Source of the DNA: an uncultured Bacteroidales bacterium
GTDB lineage: Bacteria; Bacteroidota; Bacteroidia; Bacteroidales; P3
Reading direction: 5' to 3'
DNA length: 64,000 bases
NCBI GenBank assembly: GCA_947175635.1
Contig: CAMWNM010000002.1
Span: 57,833 to 121,832, forward strand
A program made the translations under genes and the position numbers. Of this stretch, positions 35,566 through 45,268 are shown piece after piece (position 1 is the stretch's first letter; each line of letters begins with the position of its first letter). A model generated the notes under the pieces. That model was given only the letters and a program-made list of their open reading frames with translations. It was not told the origin of the DNA and ran no database searches.

Positions 35566-36327
35566 ATGAAAACGCCTGAACTTACCGTTAGCAAACAACC
35601 GTATCTTCCCATCCGGCAATGGGATGCGCAAGACAGACCCCGCGAGAAATTCATGGCCGGCAACATACCGGCCATGTTGAACGAAGAACTGCTTGCCATC
35701 CTGATCGGCAGCGGCACCGGACAATGCTCGGCTCTCGACATAGCCCGCGGTATTCTCCATCATTTTAATGGCAATCTACAGGAAATCAGCTACCGTTCGC
35801 CCAAAGAACTGATACGCCGGTTCAACGGCATCGGAGAAGCAAAGGCCGTAAGCATCCTGGCCGGACTCGAACTTGGAAAACGAAGTTGCAACGCCGAACC
35901 CGCCTCCGAAACCTTTATCCGTTCTAGCGCGGATGCTTTCCGTTTCATCTGCAAGGAATTTTCCGCCTCGCCCTACGAAAGATTCTTTGTGTTGCTTCTC
36001 TCCCAATCCTGCAGACTGATACGGAAAGTACTCATCAGCGAAGGCGGAACGGCGGCCACCCTCGTGGATGCCAAAAAAATTTTCAAATTCGCCATCGACG
36101 AACACGCCAGCGGCATCATCCTCTCGCACAATCATCCCTCAGGCAACACCAAGCCCAGTCCTGAAGACATCGGCATTACCGAACGTATATGCAAAGGGGC
36201 CCGCCTGCTCGACCTATACGTATTCGACCACATCATCGTATCGGGCCACCGTTACTTCAGTTTTTCGGATGAAAACCTGGTTTTGGAACCGCTCTCGAAG
36301 CGTCTCTCCTCCCTGCCGATAAAATGA
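35566..36327 (+). CDS. radC: RadC family JAMM-domain protein
   Basis: 253 residues from the ATG at 35566 (MKTPELTVSK), preferred to an upstream TTG. The N-terminal helix-hairpin-helix region (LLAILIGSGTGQCSALDIA, then FNGIGEAKAVSILAGLELG) is followed by the JAMM metalloprotease-like motif ILSHNHPSGNTKPSPED. The metal ligands (His, His, Asp) are intact. RadC proteins were named for DNA repair, but their role is unsettled. It follows the AI-2E gene by 56 bp and ends at a strong terminator. Confidence 0.94.
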   Translation: MKTPELTVSKQPYLPIRQWDAQDRPREKFMAGNIPAMLNEELLAILIGSGTGQCSALDIARGILHHFNGNLQEISYRSPKELIRRFNGIGEAKAVSILAGLELGKRSCNAEPASETFIRSSADAFRFICKEFSASPYERFFVLLLSQSCRLIRKVLISEGGTAATLVDAKKIFKFAIDEHASGIILSHNHPSGNTKPSPEDIGITERICKGARLLDLYVFDHIIVSGHRYFSFSDENLVLEPLSKRLSSLPIK

Positions 36328-36391
36328 AGAAAAGCCGCAGAACGCAGCAAAAGAAACCGAAAACCCGATTACCGCTGAAAATCTTATGGAC

Positions 36392-36432
36392 AAAAAAAAG
36401 AGAAGCCGGTTTTACAACCGGCTTCTCTTTTT
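36392..36432. terminator. Strong bidirectional terminator between radC and the OmpA/TPR lipoprotein gene
   Basis: A 17-bp perfect stem: 36395-36411 pairs with 36416-36432 around a TTAC loop (core AGAAGCCGGTT / AACCGGCTTCT), with A-rich and T-rich ends serving both strands. Confidence 0.92.
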
Positions 36433-36453
36433 CCTATCGGACTTATGGAAAGC

Positions 36454-38274
36454 TTAGAAGCCTACCACACTCTGAAATTCGGCATCATCGCGGAAATTGA
36501 TGAATTCCACGTCTTTCTGAGCCTGTGCTTTCAAAGCGGCCTTTTCAGCGATAGCCTGACGGAGGGCGCTTATGGCATCGGCTTTCTTATCCATGCGGGC
36601 AGCGCATACAGCCAACAGATAGTAGGCATCGGCCGTAGCCGGTTCCATACATTCAAGCGTAGCCTTGGCTTGGTCGGCCTGACCGTTCATCAACTGCGAG
36701 AGGGCGAGGTTGTAGTAACATTTTTCACCCCCCATCGCACTGGCGGCCCTGGCATATTCACCGTCTTTGATATAAAGCAGTCCCATGTTGAAAGCACCTT
36801 CGGCGCAACCGGTCTTCATCGAGTTCTCAAAGTTGTGGCGGGCGTTTTCCATATCGCCTTTCGCCATGGCTACGGCACCGAGGTTGTTGAGCACACCGCC
36901 GTCGTTGGGTTGCAGACCGTTGGCGGTTTCAAGCAACTGCTGCGCCAAATCGTATTGCTTTCTCTCGATATAGAGAGCGGCGGCATTGTTGAATCCGCGA
37001 TATTCTTCGGGATAAACTTCGGTGGCGGTCAAGTAAATCTTGAGCTGGTTGTCTTTGTCTTCGGTGAGCGTGGCCGCATAAAGAAGTTCTTCCACCTTCA
37101 AAGCGGAAGGTTCGGTAAGCGACAACTGGGCAATTTCTTCATCGGTCTTTTTGGGTTCGAGGAAGTTCACCAACAGTTCGGCGCGACGGAGCGGAGGCAG
37201 GATATTGTCTTCAATCTGCTTGTAGATAACCGTCATGTTGCGGATTTCCTGCTCTCTGGAAGCGCGGTCGGTGTGCGAGGAAATCACATTGACGATGGTA
37301 TTCTTTTCGGCGATGTCCGAAGCCCGGAGATCGGCGATAAACTTATCCCAGTCTTCTCCCATCGACTGAACCTGCGGCTCAATAGCCTGCTTGATGGCCG
37401 CCGGTTTTACTTTCTGTGCGCGGGCCAGTTTCTTCACCGCATTGTCGTAAGCGGTATTGAAATATTTCACCGCCGTTTTGGCACGGTTGTCGGAAAGGTT
37501 CTGGTTGCGGCTTTCTTCCCCTTCGGGAGAAGCCCAAGCCTTGATCTCAACCGATTTCATCGCCATGCCCGTGTTGAACAGGCTGTCCAAAGCCTTCACG
37601 GCTGCCTTGGCCTCGGCTTTTTTGTTGAGGGCATAGTTCCAATTGAGGTTGTAGGTGTCCACCAGATAGTAGATGAAAGTGCGGTGGGGAATCACCGTTT
37701 CCTTTTCATATTTGTCGGGAACGATGGTAGCCTTGGCGCCTTCCTTGTCGATACGGGTGGCGGTTACCATGGTTCCCTCGGCAATTTCACGATCGCCCAG
37801 TTTCACGTTCTTGGCAAGTCCGACAGCTTGCGCCGCATCGTTTATCTCCTGACCTATACCGCTCTTTTCGGGATATCCCACAGGGTTAACCATCAAACGG
37901 CACTGTTCCATCTGGGGTACGAAAGCAACTTCGTCCGTGTAAGAGAATTTGCCTCCGGTCTTATTGTCGATAACCGTTCCCTGTCCTTGCGTCTTCACAC
38001 CGCGCAGCACGATAGGCTTGAGATTCTGCTGACCGCCTTCATACGTGATGGTGGGTTGGAAAACCACAACCGCTTTGTTCCAGAAATACTTGGCCGGAAT
38101 CGTACCGTTGATGGTAACCTTTACCTTGTCGCCATGCATTTCGAGGGGATTGGGCGAAACTTCGTATTTGACTTTGGCATGGTCTTTTGCCATTTTCTTG
38201 AGACTCTCGCAGGAGGAGAACAAAATCCCCAGACCGAGAATCGCTGCAAAACCGATAACTTGCGCTTTCTTCAT
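36454..38274 (-). CDS. Lipoprotein with OmpA-like region and TPR repeats
   Basis: 606 residues. The lipoprotein signal MKKAQVIGFAAILGLGILF ends at Cys22 (FSSC). Residues about 30-190 are beta-rich. The middle (about 205-330: SVEIKAWASPEGEESRNQNL, SDNRAKTAVKYF) resembles an OmpA-family peptidoglycan-binding core with SPEG and the N-x-x-L-S-x-x-R-A pattern. TPR units occupy about 390-590 (YRGFNNAAALYIERKQYDLA, GGVLNNLGAVAMAKGDMENA). A role as an envelope scaffold tethering outer membrane to peptidoglycan is inferred. It is monocistronic, between its own -7-like box and the terminator at 36395. Confidence 0.82.
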   Translation of the reverse strand: MKKAQVIGFAAILGLGILFSSCESLKKMAKDHAKVKYEVSPNPLEMHGDKVKVTINGTIPAKYFWNKAVVVFQPTITYEGGQQNLKPIVLRGVKTQGQGTVIDNKTGGKFSYTDEVAFVPQMEQCRLMVNPVGYPEKSGIGQEINDAAQAVGLAKNVKLGDREIAEGTMVTATRIDKEGAKATIVPDKYEKETVIPHRTFIYYLVDTYNLNWNYALNKKAEAKAAVKALDSLFNTGMAMKSVEIKAWASPEGEESRNQNLSDNRAKTAVKYFNTAYDNAVKKLARAQKVKPAAIKQAIEPQVQSMGEDWDKFIADLRASDIAEKNTIVNVISSHTDRASREQEIRNMTVIYKQIEDNILPPLRRAELLVNFLEPKKTDEEIAQLSLTEPSALKVEELLYAATLTEDKDNQLKIYLTATEVYPEEYRGFNNAAALYIERKQYDLAQQLLETANGLQPNDGGVLNNLGAVAMAKGDMENARHNFENSMKTGCAEGAFNMGLLYIKDGEYARAASAMGGEKCYYNLALSQLMNGQADQAKATLECMEPATADAYYLLAVCAARMDKKADAISALRQAIAEKAALKAQAQKDVEFINFRDDAEFQSVVGF

Positions 38275-38388
38275 TGCCTTATAAAGTTTTATTTATTTAT
38301 CTTTCTGCTTATTGAACCTATCCCGGACACCTCGCAAGGAATTGCTCCGGAACGGCAGGCACCCGCCGACAGATTCGCTAACAAAGGG

Positions 38389-38396
38389 CGAAGATA
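38389..38396 (-). promoter_or_regulatory. -7-like box for the OmpA/TPR lipoprotein gene
   Basis: The minus strand reads TATCTTCG, one change from TAnnTTTG, with TTTG upstream at 38411-38414. It is 115 bp before the ATG at 38274. Confidence 0.45.
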
Positions 38397-38445
38397 CTCA
38401 TTTATTTTGACAAATAACAATCGATGAAAAGGATGCCCGCCGTTC

Positions 38446-39387
38446 CTACCGGAACACCCGGCGGCGTTTGGCCATGTAGGCCTGCAAAACGGGAATGAAA
38501 CCTTCGCCGGTGTCGGCTTCCACCAAATCGATGCCGTAGCGGTTGCAACGGTTCTTGATTTCCTGCCGGAAAGCGGCATATTTTTCCTTATAGGTTTCTT
38601 TGTATTGCGCCGGTGAAAGCTTGATTTCCTTTCCACTTTCCATATCCACCAGACAATAATTCCTGGCGGAGAAATCCAAGCCGGCCTCACGCTCACGGTC
38701 GGTAACCTGAAAGAGGATTATTTCGTTCTTGCGGTATTTGAGATGTTGCAGAGCCCCGAACAATGCTTCCGGATTCTCCTGCCCGTCGAACATATCCGTA
38801 AAAAGCACGATAAGGGAACGCTTGTGTATGCGTTCGGCCGCCAGATGAAGGGTCTCGGCCATATCGGAACCAACGTTCAGCACCGGAGCGGAAAAAGATT
38901 TCCGAAAACGGGATTCCAGCTCAGCCAGCAGATATTTCAAATGCGTGTGGCTTGATTTCACGTCGGTTTGAAACTTATCGTTCTCCGAAAAGAAATGCAG
39001 TCCCACCGCATCGCGTTGCCGAACGAGCATCGTGGCCAACACGGCCGCCGAACAAAGTGAAAATCCTAATTTATTAAGATTTTTTTCCGTCCGCGGCGCT
39101 GTCGGAAAATACATCGAAGAAGATCCGTCTATAAGGAGAAGGCAACGCAGATTGGTCTCTTCCTGATATTTCTTTACATACAGGCGATCGGTTCTTCCGT
39201 AAAGTTTCCAGTCCACATGCCGCACCGACTCCCCCTCGTTGTATTGCCGGTGTTCGGCAAACTCCACCGAAAAGCCGTGAAAAGGACTTTTATGCAAACC
39301 TGTGATGAATCCCTCCACCACTTGAGCGGCCAAAAGTTCCAAGGATGCAAAAGGCTCCGTTATCTGTCTGTAAAAATCTTCTGTCAT
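38446..39387 (-). CDS. DUF58 domain protein (VWA-like)
   Basis: 313 residues. The DUF58 signature DWKLYGRTDRLYVKKYQEE lies near residues 60-78, followed by a von Willebrand A-like fold with a MIDAS-type D-x-S-x-S in LLLIDGSSSMYF. Such proteins usually accompany MoxR AAA+ ATPases and VWA proteins (Bat operons) in chaperone-like or stress functions, but no moxR or bat gene is adjacent here. It lies downstream of trxA, separated by a terminator, so its promoter is not certain. Confidence 0.9.
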   Translation of the reverse strand: MTEDFYRQITEPFASLELLAAQVVEGFITGLHKSPFHGFSVEFAEHRQYNEGESVRHVDWKLYGRTDRLYVKKYQEETNLRCLLLIDGSSSMYFPTAPRTEKNLNKLGFSLCSAAVLATMLVRQRDAVGLHFFSENDKFQTDVKSSHTHLKYLLAELESRFRKSFSAPVLNVGSDMAETLHLAAERIHKRSLIVLFTDMFDGQENPEALFGALQHLKYRKNEIILFQVTDREREAGLDFSARNYCLVDMESGKEIKLSPAQYKETYKEKYAAFRQEIKNRCNRYGIDLVEADTGEGFIPVLQAYMAKRRRVFR

Positions 39388-39407
39388 TCCGGACGGCGTT
39401 TGTATCT

Positions 39408-39446
39408 AAAAAAAAGTCGGTTGAAAACCCATGGTTCCCAACCGAC
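39408..39446 (-). terminator. Terminator after trxA
   Basis: GTCGGTTG (39416-39423) pairs with CAACCGAC (39439-39446). On the minus strand the stem is followed by a run of eight T (39408-39415). Confidence 0.85.
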
Positions 39447-39477
39447 CTGCTCCCACGGACGGAAAATGCCCGGAGAA

Positions 39478-39795
39478 TTAAAGCATCGCGTCCAGTTTCT
39501 TCCTTAAATCGCCTTCGCTGGTGCTGCCCACGTGTTTATCCACCACTTCACCGTTTTTGATAAAAAGGATGGTGGGAATATTGCGCACCTTGTAGCGTTT
39601 GGTGATTTCGGGACAAGCATCCACGTCCACCTTTCCGATAAGGATTTTGCCTTCGTATTCGCCGGCCAGTTTGTCTACCACGGGGGCAATCGCGTTGCAA
39701 GGGCCGCACCAGGCGGCGCCGAAGTCAACCATAACGGGCGTAGCAGCTTTGAGAGCCATTTCTTCAAAATTTACATCGGTGAATGTTGTTGCCAT
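39478..39795 (-). CDS. trxA: Thioredoxin
   Basis: 105 residues with the active site W29-C30-G31-P32-C33, the cis-Pro region VRNIPTILFIKNGE, and no signal peptide, so it is cytoplasmic. It reduces protein disulfides. It lies 89 bp after dnaE on the same strand; a weak -7-like TAAATTCG (minus strand, 39828-39835) may give it its own promoter. A strong terminator follows. Confidence 0.96.
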   Translation of the reverse strand: MATTFTDVNFEEMALKAATPVMVDFGAAWCGPCNAIAPVVDKLAGEYEGKILIGKVDVDACPEITKRYKVRNIPTILFIKNGEVVDKHVGSTSEGDLRKKLDAML

Positions 39796-39884
39796 AGCTA
39801 TTGTTTTTTATAGGTTATTCCGAACAGCGAATTTACGGCAAAAAAAGCAAACCTGCCAAGCCCCCGGCCCAAACAGGCCTTTCT

Positions 39885-42800
39885 CTACTTCAGCGAAATC
39901 TTCAGGTCGAAATCCCCGGCCTTGAGGGCGGTGATGAATTCGGATGGTATCACTTTAATGCGCAAGGGCATATTCAATGACAGGGCGCTTTTACGATCCT
40001 CCACATGAAAATTCACCGAAGCTCCCTGCAGACCCGCTTCTTTTTTACCAAGGGCATACCGGTTGCAGACCCCCTTTATCCGTTCGGTGAAATCGGCGGT
40101 GATGGCAGGCAGTTCCAATCCCAGTTCCACCTGACGGGTGTTTTTATCCATCAGTTCCGACAAAGGCAACATATTGAGTACTTTGAGTTCCAATTCGCCG
40201 CCTTCTCTATTCCAACGGGGACGCACCTCCGCGGTAAGATAGAGAAACTGCCCCTTTTCGAGAAAATGCTTGAATTTGAGATAATCCTCCCCAAAAAGCA
40301 CCAGTTCCATCGATTCCTCATAATCGGCCACGGTAAAACGCCCGTAACCGTTTCCGTTCTTACCCGTCAGGTGCGCCGCCTCGGTAACGATAACGCCGAA
40401 ATTCAGCTTCTTTCCCCGAAGCTTCTCCCATTTTTCCTTAATTTGAAAGAGATTGATGTTGGCAAAACTTTCCAGTTCGAAACGGTAGCTGTCCAATGGA
40501 TGGCCCGATATATAAAAGCCCACAACGTCTTTCTCGTGGGAAAGCATCTCTATCTGCGACCAGGCTTCCACCTGCGGAATATCAATCTGCACCTCTTCCG
40601 AAACCGAGGAATCTCCGAAAAGATCGGTTTGCGCCGAAGTTTGGTTACGCTGGTATTGAACGGCATACTGCAGAAGTTTGGCGGCAAAGTTCTGGTTTTC
40701 TCCCGGTTTCTGATACAAAAACACCGACCTCGGCATCCCGCCCAGACTGTCGAAAGCCCCCGCCTTGGCCAAAGATTCCATACAACGGCTGTTCAGCCCC
40801 TTGAGATTGCTGCGTTTCACAAAGTCGAGCACGTCTTTATAGGCCCCGTTTTGGTTGCGTTCCTCCACCAGAAGATCCACCACGGCCGTGCCCACGTTCT
40901 TGATACCGCTGAGGCCGAAACGGATGGCACCGTTCTTGTTTACGGTAAAGGTGGCCATACTTTCGTTCACATCGGGTCCCAACAAGTCTATTTTCATACG
41001 CCTGCACTCATCCATGTAGAACGAAATCTTGTCGATGGCGCTCAGGTTGTTGGTAAGCACAGAAGCCATGAATTCGGCCGGATAATGCGCCTTGAGATAG
41101 GCTGTCTGGTATGCTATCCAGGCATAGCAGGTGGCATGCGACTTGTTGAAGGCATATGAAGCGAAGGCTTCCCAGTCTGTCCACACCTTGTCGCAGACCT
41201 TCTGGTCGAGATGATTGCTCTGGCAGCCATCGATGAACTTTGTCTTCATCTTGTCCAACACGTCTTTCTTCTTCTTGCCCATTGCCTTACGCAAGGTGTC
41301 GGCATCGCCCTTGGTGAAACCGGCCAGTTTCTGGGACAACAGCATCACCTGTTCCTGATACACCGTAACGCCATAAGTGTCTTTCAGATATTCTTCCATT
41401 TCGGGAAGGTCGTATTCGATTTTTTCCAAACCGGCCTTACGCTTGATGAATTTGGGAATATAGTCCATAGGCCCGGGGCGATAGAGGGCGTTCATGGCGA
41501 TAATATCCTCCAGACGGTTGGGCTTGAGTTCGCGCAAGTATTTCTTCATGCCGTCGGATTCAAACTGGAAGATACCGTTGGTTTCGCCGTTGCCGAAAAT
41601 ATCGTAGGCCGGTTGGTCGTCGAGCGGAATGGCCTCGATGTCGATGTCGATACCGTGGCGAAGCTTGATATTGTCGAGCGCACCCTTGATGATGGTAAGC
41701 GTCTTGAGCCCGAGGAAGTCCATCTTTATCAAGCCTACCGACTCCACATACGCCCCTTCGTACTGGGTAACCGGCATATCCGAATCCTTGGCCAGGGCCG
41801 TGGGCACATACTCGATGATGTCTTCGGGGGCTATGATCATCCCGCAGGCATGCACGCCCACACTCCGTATACAGCCTTCCAGCTGCCGGGCGTATTTGAG
41901 CGTATCGCGCACCAAGGCATCCTTGTTGTCCAGTTCCTTCACCAAGTCCGGCACCTCGCTGAAAGCCTTCTTCAGGTTCATGCCGGGAGATTCGGGCACC
42001 AACTTGGCCAAACGGTTGGATTCGGCAAGAGGCAGATCCAGTACCCGCGCCACATCTTTGATAGCCGATTTGGCGGCCATGGTGCCATAGGTGATGATTT
42101 GCGAAACCCTTTCCGAACCGTATTTATCCACCACATATCGGATAACTTTTTCACGCCCCACGTCATCGAAATCCACATCGATATCAGGCAGAGAAATACG
42201 GGCCGGATTTAGAAAACGCTCAAACAGCAAATCGTATTTGATGGGATCGATATTGGTGATGCCAAGGCAATAGGCAAGTGCCGAACCGGCCGCCGAACCA
42301 CGCCCGGGCCCCACCAGCACGCCCATTTCGCGGGCGGCGCGGATAAAGTCCCATACGATGAGGAAATAGCCCGGAAATCCCATCCCTTCGATGGTCTTGA
42401 GCTCAAAGTCGATACGCTCGCTCAACACCTGATTTTCCTTGAAATCCTCTCCATACCGCTTTTTGGCTCCCTCATAGGTAAGGTGGCGCAGGTAGTCCAT
42501 GTCGGAAGTAAAAGGTTCGGGCAAGGGAAAATGCGGCATCAGAGGTGCATGCTCCAACTCGAAAGATTCTATCTTTTCTACAATCTCGCGCGTGTTCTCA
42601 AGGTATTCGGGATGATCGGGGAACAATTCGGCCATTTCTTCCCCACTCTTGAAATATTCTTTTCCCGTATAGAGAAGTTTGGTTTCTTCATTGAGTTTTT
42701 TACCCGTATTGAGGCAAATCAGAATCTTATGCGCCTCGTAATCGTCGGCATTCACGAAATGCACGTCGTTGGTGGCCACACATTTGATGCCGTATTCTTC

Positions 42801-43382
42801 CGAAAGCCGCTCGATGCGCCGGTTCACCTCGGCCTGTTCGGGATGCCCGTGTTGCTGCACCTCCAGATAATAATCCTCGCCGAAAATCCCTTGGTAAAAC
42901 AGAATGGTTTCCTTTAGGTTCTCCTCCTGTCCCGACAGGATGGCCTGCGGCACCTCGCCCGCCAGACAGGCCGAGCAGGCAATAATACCCTCATGATACT
43001 TCTCCAGCAGTTCGTGGTCGATACGCGGCTTATAATAAAAGGCTTCCTTGCGTTGGCTCAACGAACAAAGTTTTACCAGATTGTGGTATCCCACACTGTT
43101 TTTGGCCAAAAGGATAAGATGATAGCTGCTCCTTTCTTCCCTGCCCAGTTTCTCCAGACGGCTTTTGGGAGCCACATAAAACTCGCAGCCCACGATAGGC
43201 TTGATACCCTCTGCTTTGGCTTTGTTCACAAATTCCATCACCCCGTACATATTGCCGTGGTCGGTAATGGCGATGGCATCCATGCCGTATTCCTTGGCCC
43301 GTTTCATCAAGTCGGAGATCCGGCAGGCACCGTCGAGTACGGAGTAAAGCGTGTGCAGGTGGAGGTGGGTGAAATAAGGCAT
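39885..43382 (-). CDS. dnaE: DNA polymerase III subunit alpha
   Basis: 1165 residues of DnaE type. The N-terminal PHP domain has FTHLHLHTLYSVLDGAC. The polymerase palm carries LPDIDVDFDD with the catalytic aspartates (near residue 400) and the conserved GVHACGMIIAP, with fingers and tandem HhH region following. A C-terminal OB-fold is near 985-1070 (NFGVIVTEAAHLTGKNG). It is the replicative polymerase subunit. It starts 18 bp after the sugar-transferase gene, so it probably lies at the end of the glycan gene set transcript, an odd pairing. Confidence 0.97.
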   Translation of the reverse strand: MPYFTHLHLHTLYSVLDGACRISDLMKRAKEYGMDAIAITDHGNMYGVMEFVNKAKAEGIKPIVGCEFYVAPKSRLEKLGREERSSYHLILLAKNSVGYHNLVKLCSLSQRKEAFYYKPRIDHELLEKYHEGIIACSACLAGEVPQAILSGQEENLKETILFYQGIFGEDYYLEVQQHGHPEQAEVNRRIERLSEEYGIKCVATNDVHFVNADDYEAHKILICLNTGKKLNEETKLLYTGKEYFKSGEEMAELFPDHPEYLENTREIVEKIESFELEHAPLMPHFPLPEPFTSDMDYLRHLTYEGAKKRYGEDFKENQVLSERIDFELKTIEGMGFPGYFLIVWDFIRAAREMGVLVGPGRGSAAGSALAYCLGITNIDPIKYDLLFERFLNPARISLPDIDVDFDDVGREKVIRYVVDKYGSERVSQIITYGTMAAKSAIKDVARVLDLPLAESNRLAKLVPESPGMNLKKAFSEVPDLVKELDNKDALVRDTLKYARQLEGCIRSVGVHACGMIIAPEDIIEYVPTALAKDSDMPVTQYEGAYVESVGLIKMDFLGLKTLTIIKGALDNIKLRHGIDIDIEAIPLDDQPAYDIFGNGETNGIFQFESDGMKKYLRELKPNRLEDIIAMNALYRPGPMDYIPKFIKRKAGLEKIEYDLPEMEEYLKDTYGVTVYQEQVMLLSQKLAGFTKGDADTLRKAMGKKKKDVLDKMKTKFIDGCQSNHLDQKVCDKVWTDWEAFASYAFNKSHATCYAWIAYQTAYLKAHYPAEFMASVLTNNLSAIDKISFYMDECRRMKIDLLGPDVNESMATFTVNKNGAIRFGLSGIKNVGTAVVDLLVEERNQNGAYKDVLDFVKRSNLKGLNSRCMESLAKAGAFDSLGGMPRSVFLYQKPGENQNFAAKLLQYAVQYQRNQTSAQTDLFGDSSVSEEVQIDIPQVEAWSQIEMLSHEKDVVGFYISGHPLDSYRFELESFANINLFQIKEKWEKLRGKKLNFGVIVTEAAHLTGKNGNGYGRFTVADYEESMELVLFGEDYLKFKHFLEKGQFLYLTAEVRPRWNREGGELELKVLNMLPLSELMDKNTRQVELGLELPAITADFTERIKGVCNRYALGKKEAGLQGASVNFHVEDRKSALSLNMPLRIKVIPSEFITALKAGDFDLKISLK

Positions 43383-43400
43383 CGGGATAGGTGTTGTATG

Positions 43401-43991
43401 TTAGCTTATGATTTTCTTTACGGTGAGGAGAATAACATGGAAATACGTTTTAGGAGAACGGTTCTCGATGTATTTCATGTTATAACGGATTTTGTCGGGC
43501 ATAATCTGCTCGACATACACTTTATCGGGGTCTTCGGCCCGGCCCAGAAGCGTGTTTTCGTCTATGTATTCGATAGAGGCGTAATCGGTAATGCCCGGAC
43601 GCACTTCAAGCACCCTGCGTTGTTCTTCGGTATAGAAAGCCACGTACCGGCTCACCTCCGGACGCGGACCCACCAGACTCATATCGCCTTTGAGCACGTT
43701 GAACAACTGGGGCAGTTCATCTAATTTGTACTTGCGGATAAATGCCCCCACCTTGGTTACACGCGGATCTTTTCCGCCCACCGTAAGCAATCCCCGGGCA
43801 TCGGAACCCGTGCGCATGGAACGGAACTTGTAAAGCGTAAACTCCCTGCCGTCCCGGCCCACCCGCTTCTGGCGGTAAAATCCGCCGCCCTTGCTTTCCA
43901 GACAAACGGCCGCATACAGGCATGCGAACAGCGGCAACAGAACCACTATTCCCAAAAACGAAAACAGAATGTCGAAGAAACGTATCATCAT
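43401..43991 (-). CDS. Undecaprenyl-phosphate sugar-phosphate transferase (WcaJ/PglC-like)
   Basis: 196 residues. One N-terminal membrane segment ([20 protein letters not shown]) precedes the catalytic domain with [40 protein letters not shown] and [14 protein letters not shown]. This is the short monotopic phosphoglycosyl transferase class: it transfers a sugar 1-phosphate from a UDP-sugar to undecaprenyl phosphate, starting a glycan. It overlaps the aminotransferase gene by 4 bp (ATGA), a frequent pairing in pathways for aminated bacillosamine-like sugars. Confidence 0.92.
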   Translation of the reverse strand: MMIRFFDILFSFLGIVVLLPLFACLYAAVCLESKGGGFYRQKRVGRDGREFTLYKFRSMRTGSDARGLLTVGGKDPRVTKVGAFIRKYKLDELPQLFNVLKGDMSLVGPRPEVSRYVAFYTEEQRRVLEVRPGITDYASIEYIDENTLLGRAEDPDKVYVEQIMPDKIRYNMKYIENRSPKTYFHVILLTVKKIIS

Positions 43992-45205
43992 CCTATCTTA
44001 ACCTCTCCGTATGCCTTCTTTACCGTTTCAACAATGAACCCGATCTGTTCCTGCGTCAGCTGCGGATAAATGGGAAGCGATATTTCCGCACAATAGTTGC
44101 GGTAGGCCTGCGGATAGTCTTCTATCTTGTAGCCCAGTCCCTTGAAGAAAGAGAGCATCGGCATGGGAATGAAATGCACGTTGACCGCCACATCCCTCTC
44201 GGTTATCTTTTCTATCATGCGGTCGCGCTGTTCTTCTGTAAAATCCCGGATACGGAGCGCGTAAAGATGGCACGAACTTTCCCTTCCGTCTTTTACCGAA
44301 GGTGGGCAGACAGCCCATGGGCAAGATGAAAAAGCCTTGTCGTACGCCTCAAAAACACGTTTCCGTTCCTGAAGCAGACGATCGTACTGCCTTATCTGCG
44401 CCAGCCCGATGGCCGCGTTCACATCGGCCATATTCACTTTCATACCCATGCCCGTAATATCGTAACGCCAACCCCCGGCTTTGGATTTGGCCAAGGCATC
44501 TTTGGTCTGACAATTGAGCGACATCATGCGCAGCTCCTTATACAAAGCCCCGTTGTCGAAAGGCGCGGGCAGGTTCAGACAGATGGCGCCGCCTTCGGCC
44601 GTGGTAACGTTCTTTACCGCATGCAATGAAAACACGGCCACATCAGTTTCGCATCCGGTACGTTTTCCCTTGCTGTAATACGCGCCCAGGGAATGGGCGG
44701 CATCGCTGAGTACCAAAATACGCCCCAGCTGCCGCTGCACCGGAGATTCGGCCTTGAAAACGGCACGCACTTCAGGGGAGGAAACCACACGGTTGATGGC
44801 ATCGTAATCACAGGGAAAGCCGGCTATGTCTACCGGGATTATCGCTTTGGTGCGCGGTGTTACGGCCGCCTTCACCGCTTCCACCGATATATTGAAATCC
44901 TCTCCCGAATCCACCATCACCGGCGTGGCGCCGGCATGCAACACCGCCAAAGCCGTGGCACTGTAGGTATAGGCCGGCACAATCACCTCATCGCCTACCT
45001 TCACACCCAACCAACGCAACATCAGTATGGCACCCGAAGTCCAGGAATTGACGCACAACACTTCACCGGCACCGCACATACGGCGTATCTCTTCCTCCAA
45101 TGCCTTAGTCTTAGGTCCGGTAGTAATCCAACCCGAACGCAAGGTATCGGTTACCTCGGCAATCACCGCATCGTCGATATAGGGAGGCGAAAAAGGTATT
45201 TTCAT
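43988..45205 (-). CDS. DegT/DnrJ/EryC1/StrS family PLP aminotransferase (sugar)
   Basis: 405 residues. The N-terminus IPFSPPYIDDAVIAEV and the GSGTxA-equivalent region (LCVNSWTSGAILML, a slightly divergent loop) come first. The PLP lysine lies in VFSLHAVKNVTTAEGGA. A C-terminal domain carries LPIYPQLTQEQIGFIVET. It transfers an amino group to a nucleotide-linked keto-sugar. Overlapping the phosphoglycosyl transferase gene by 4 bp, it probably makes the amino-sugar donor used by that enzyme. An insertion (about residues 145-165, FKAESPVQRQLGRILVL) is longer than in typical members. Confidence 0.92.
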   Translation of the reverse strand: MKIPFSPPYIDDAVIAEVTDTLRSGWITTGPKTKALEEEIRRMCGAGEVLCVNSWTSGAILMLRWLGVKVGDEVIVPAYTYSATALAVLHAGATPVMVDSGEDFNISVEAVKAAVTPRTKAIIPVDIAGFPCDYDAINRVVSSPEVRAVFKAESPVQRQLGRILVLSDAAHSLGAYYSKGKRTGCETDVAVFSLHAVKNVTTAEGGAICLNLPAPFDNGALYKELRMMSLNCQTKDALAKSKAGGWRYDITGMGMKVNMADVNAAIGLAQIRQYDRLLQERKRVFEAYDKAFSSCPWAVCPPSVKDGRESSCHLYALRIRDFTEEQRDRMIEKITERDVAVNVHFIPMPMLSFFKGLGYKIEDYPQAYRNYCAEISLPIYPQLTQEQIGFIVETVKKAYGEVKIG

Positions 45206-45268
45206 GGTGTTTATCTAAGTATATGTCTGTAAAGTCAAAATATGCCCGTTTTCTTCCGGCACAACCTG

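Noticed and set aside
36445..38427. Long plus-strand frame opposite the OmpA/TPR lipoprotein
   Set aside because: Antisense shadow: the minus strand has a lipoprotein signal, OmpA-like region and TPRs, and the plus frame begins inside the terminator region.
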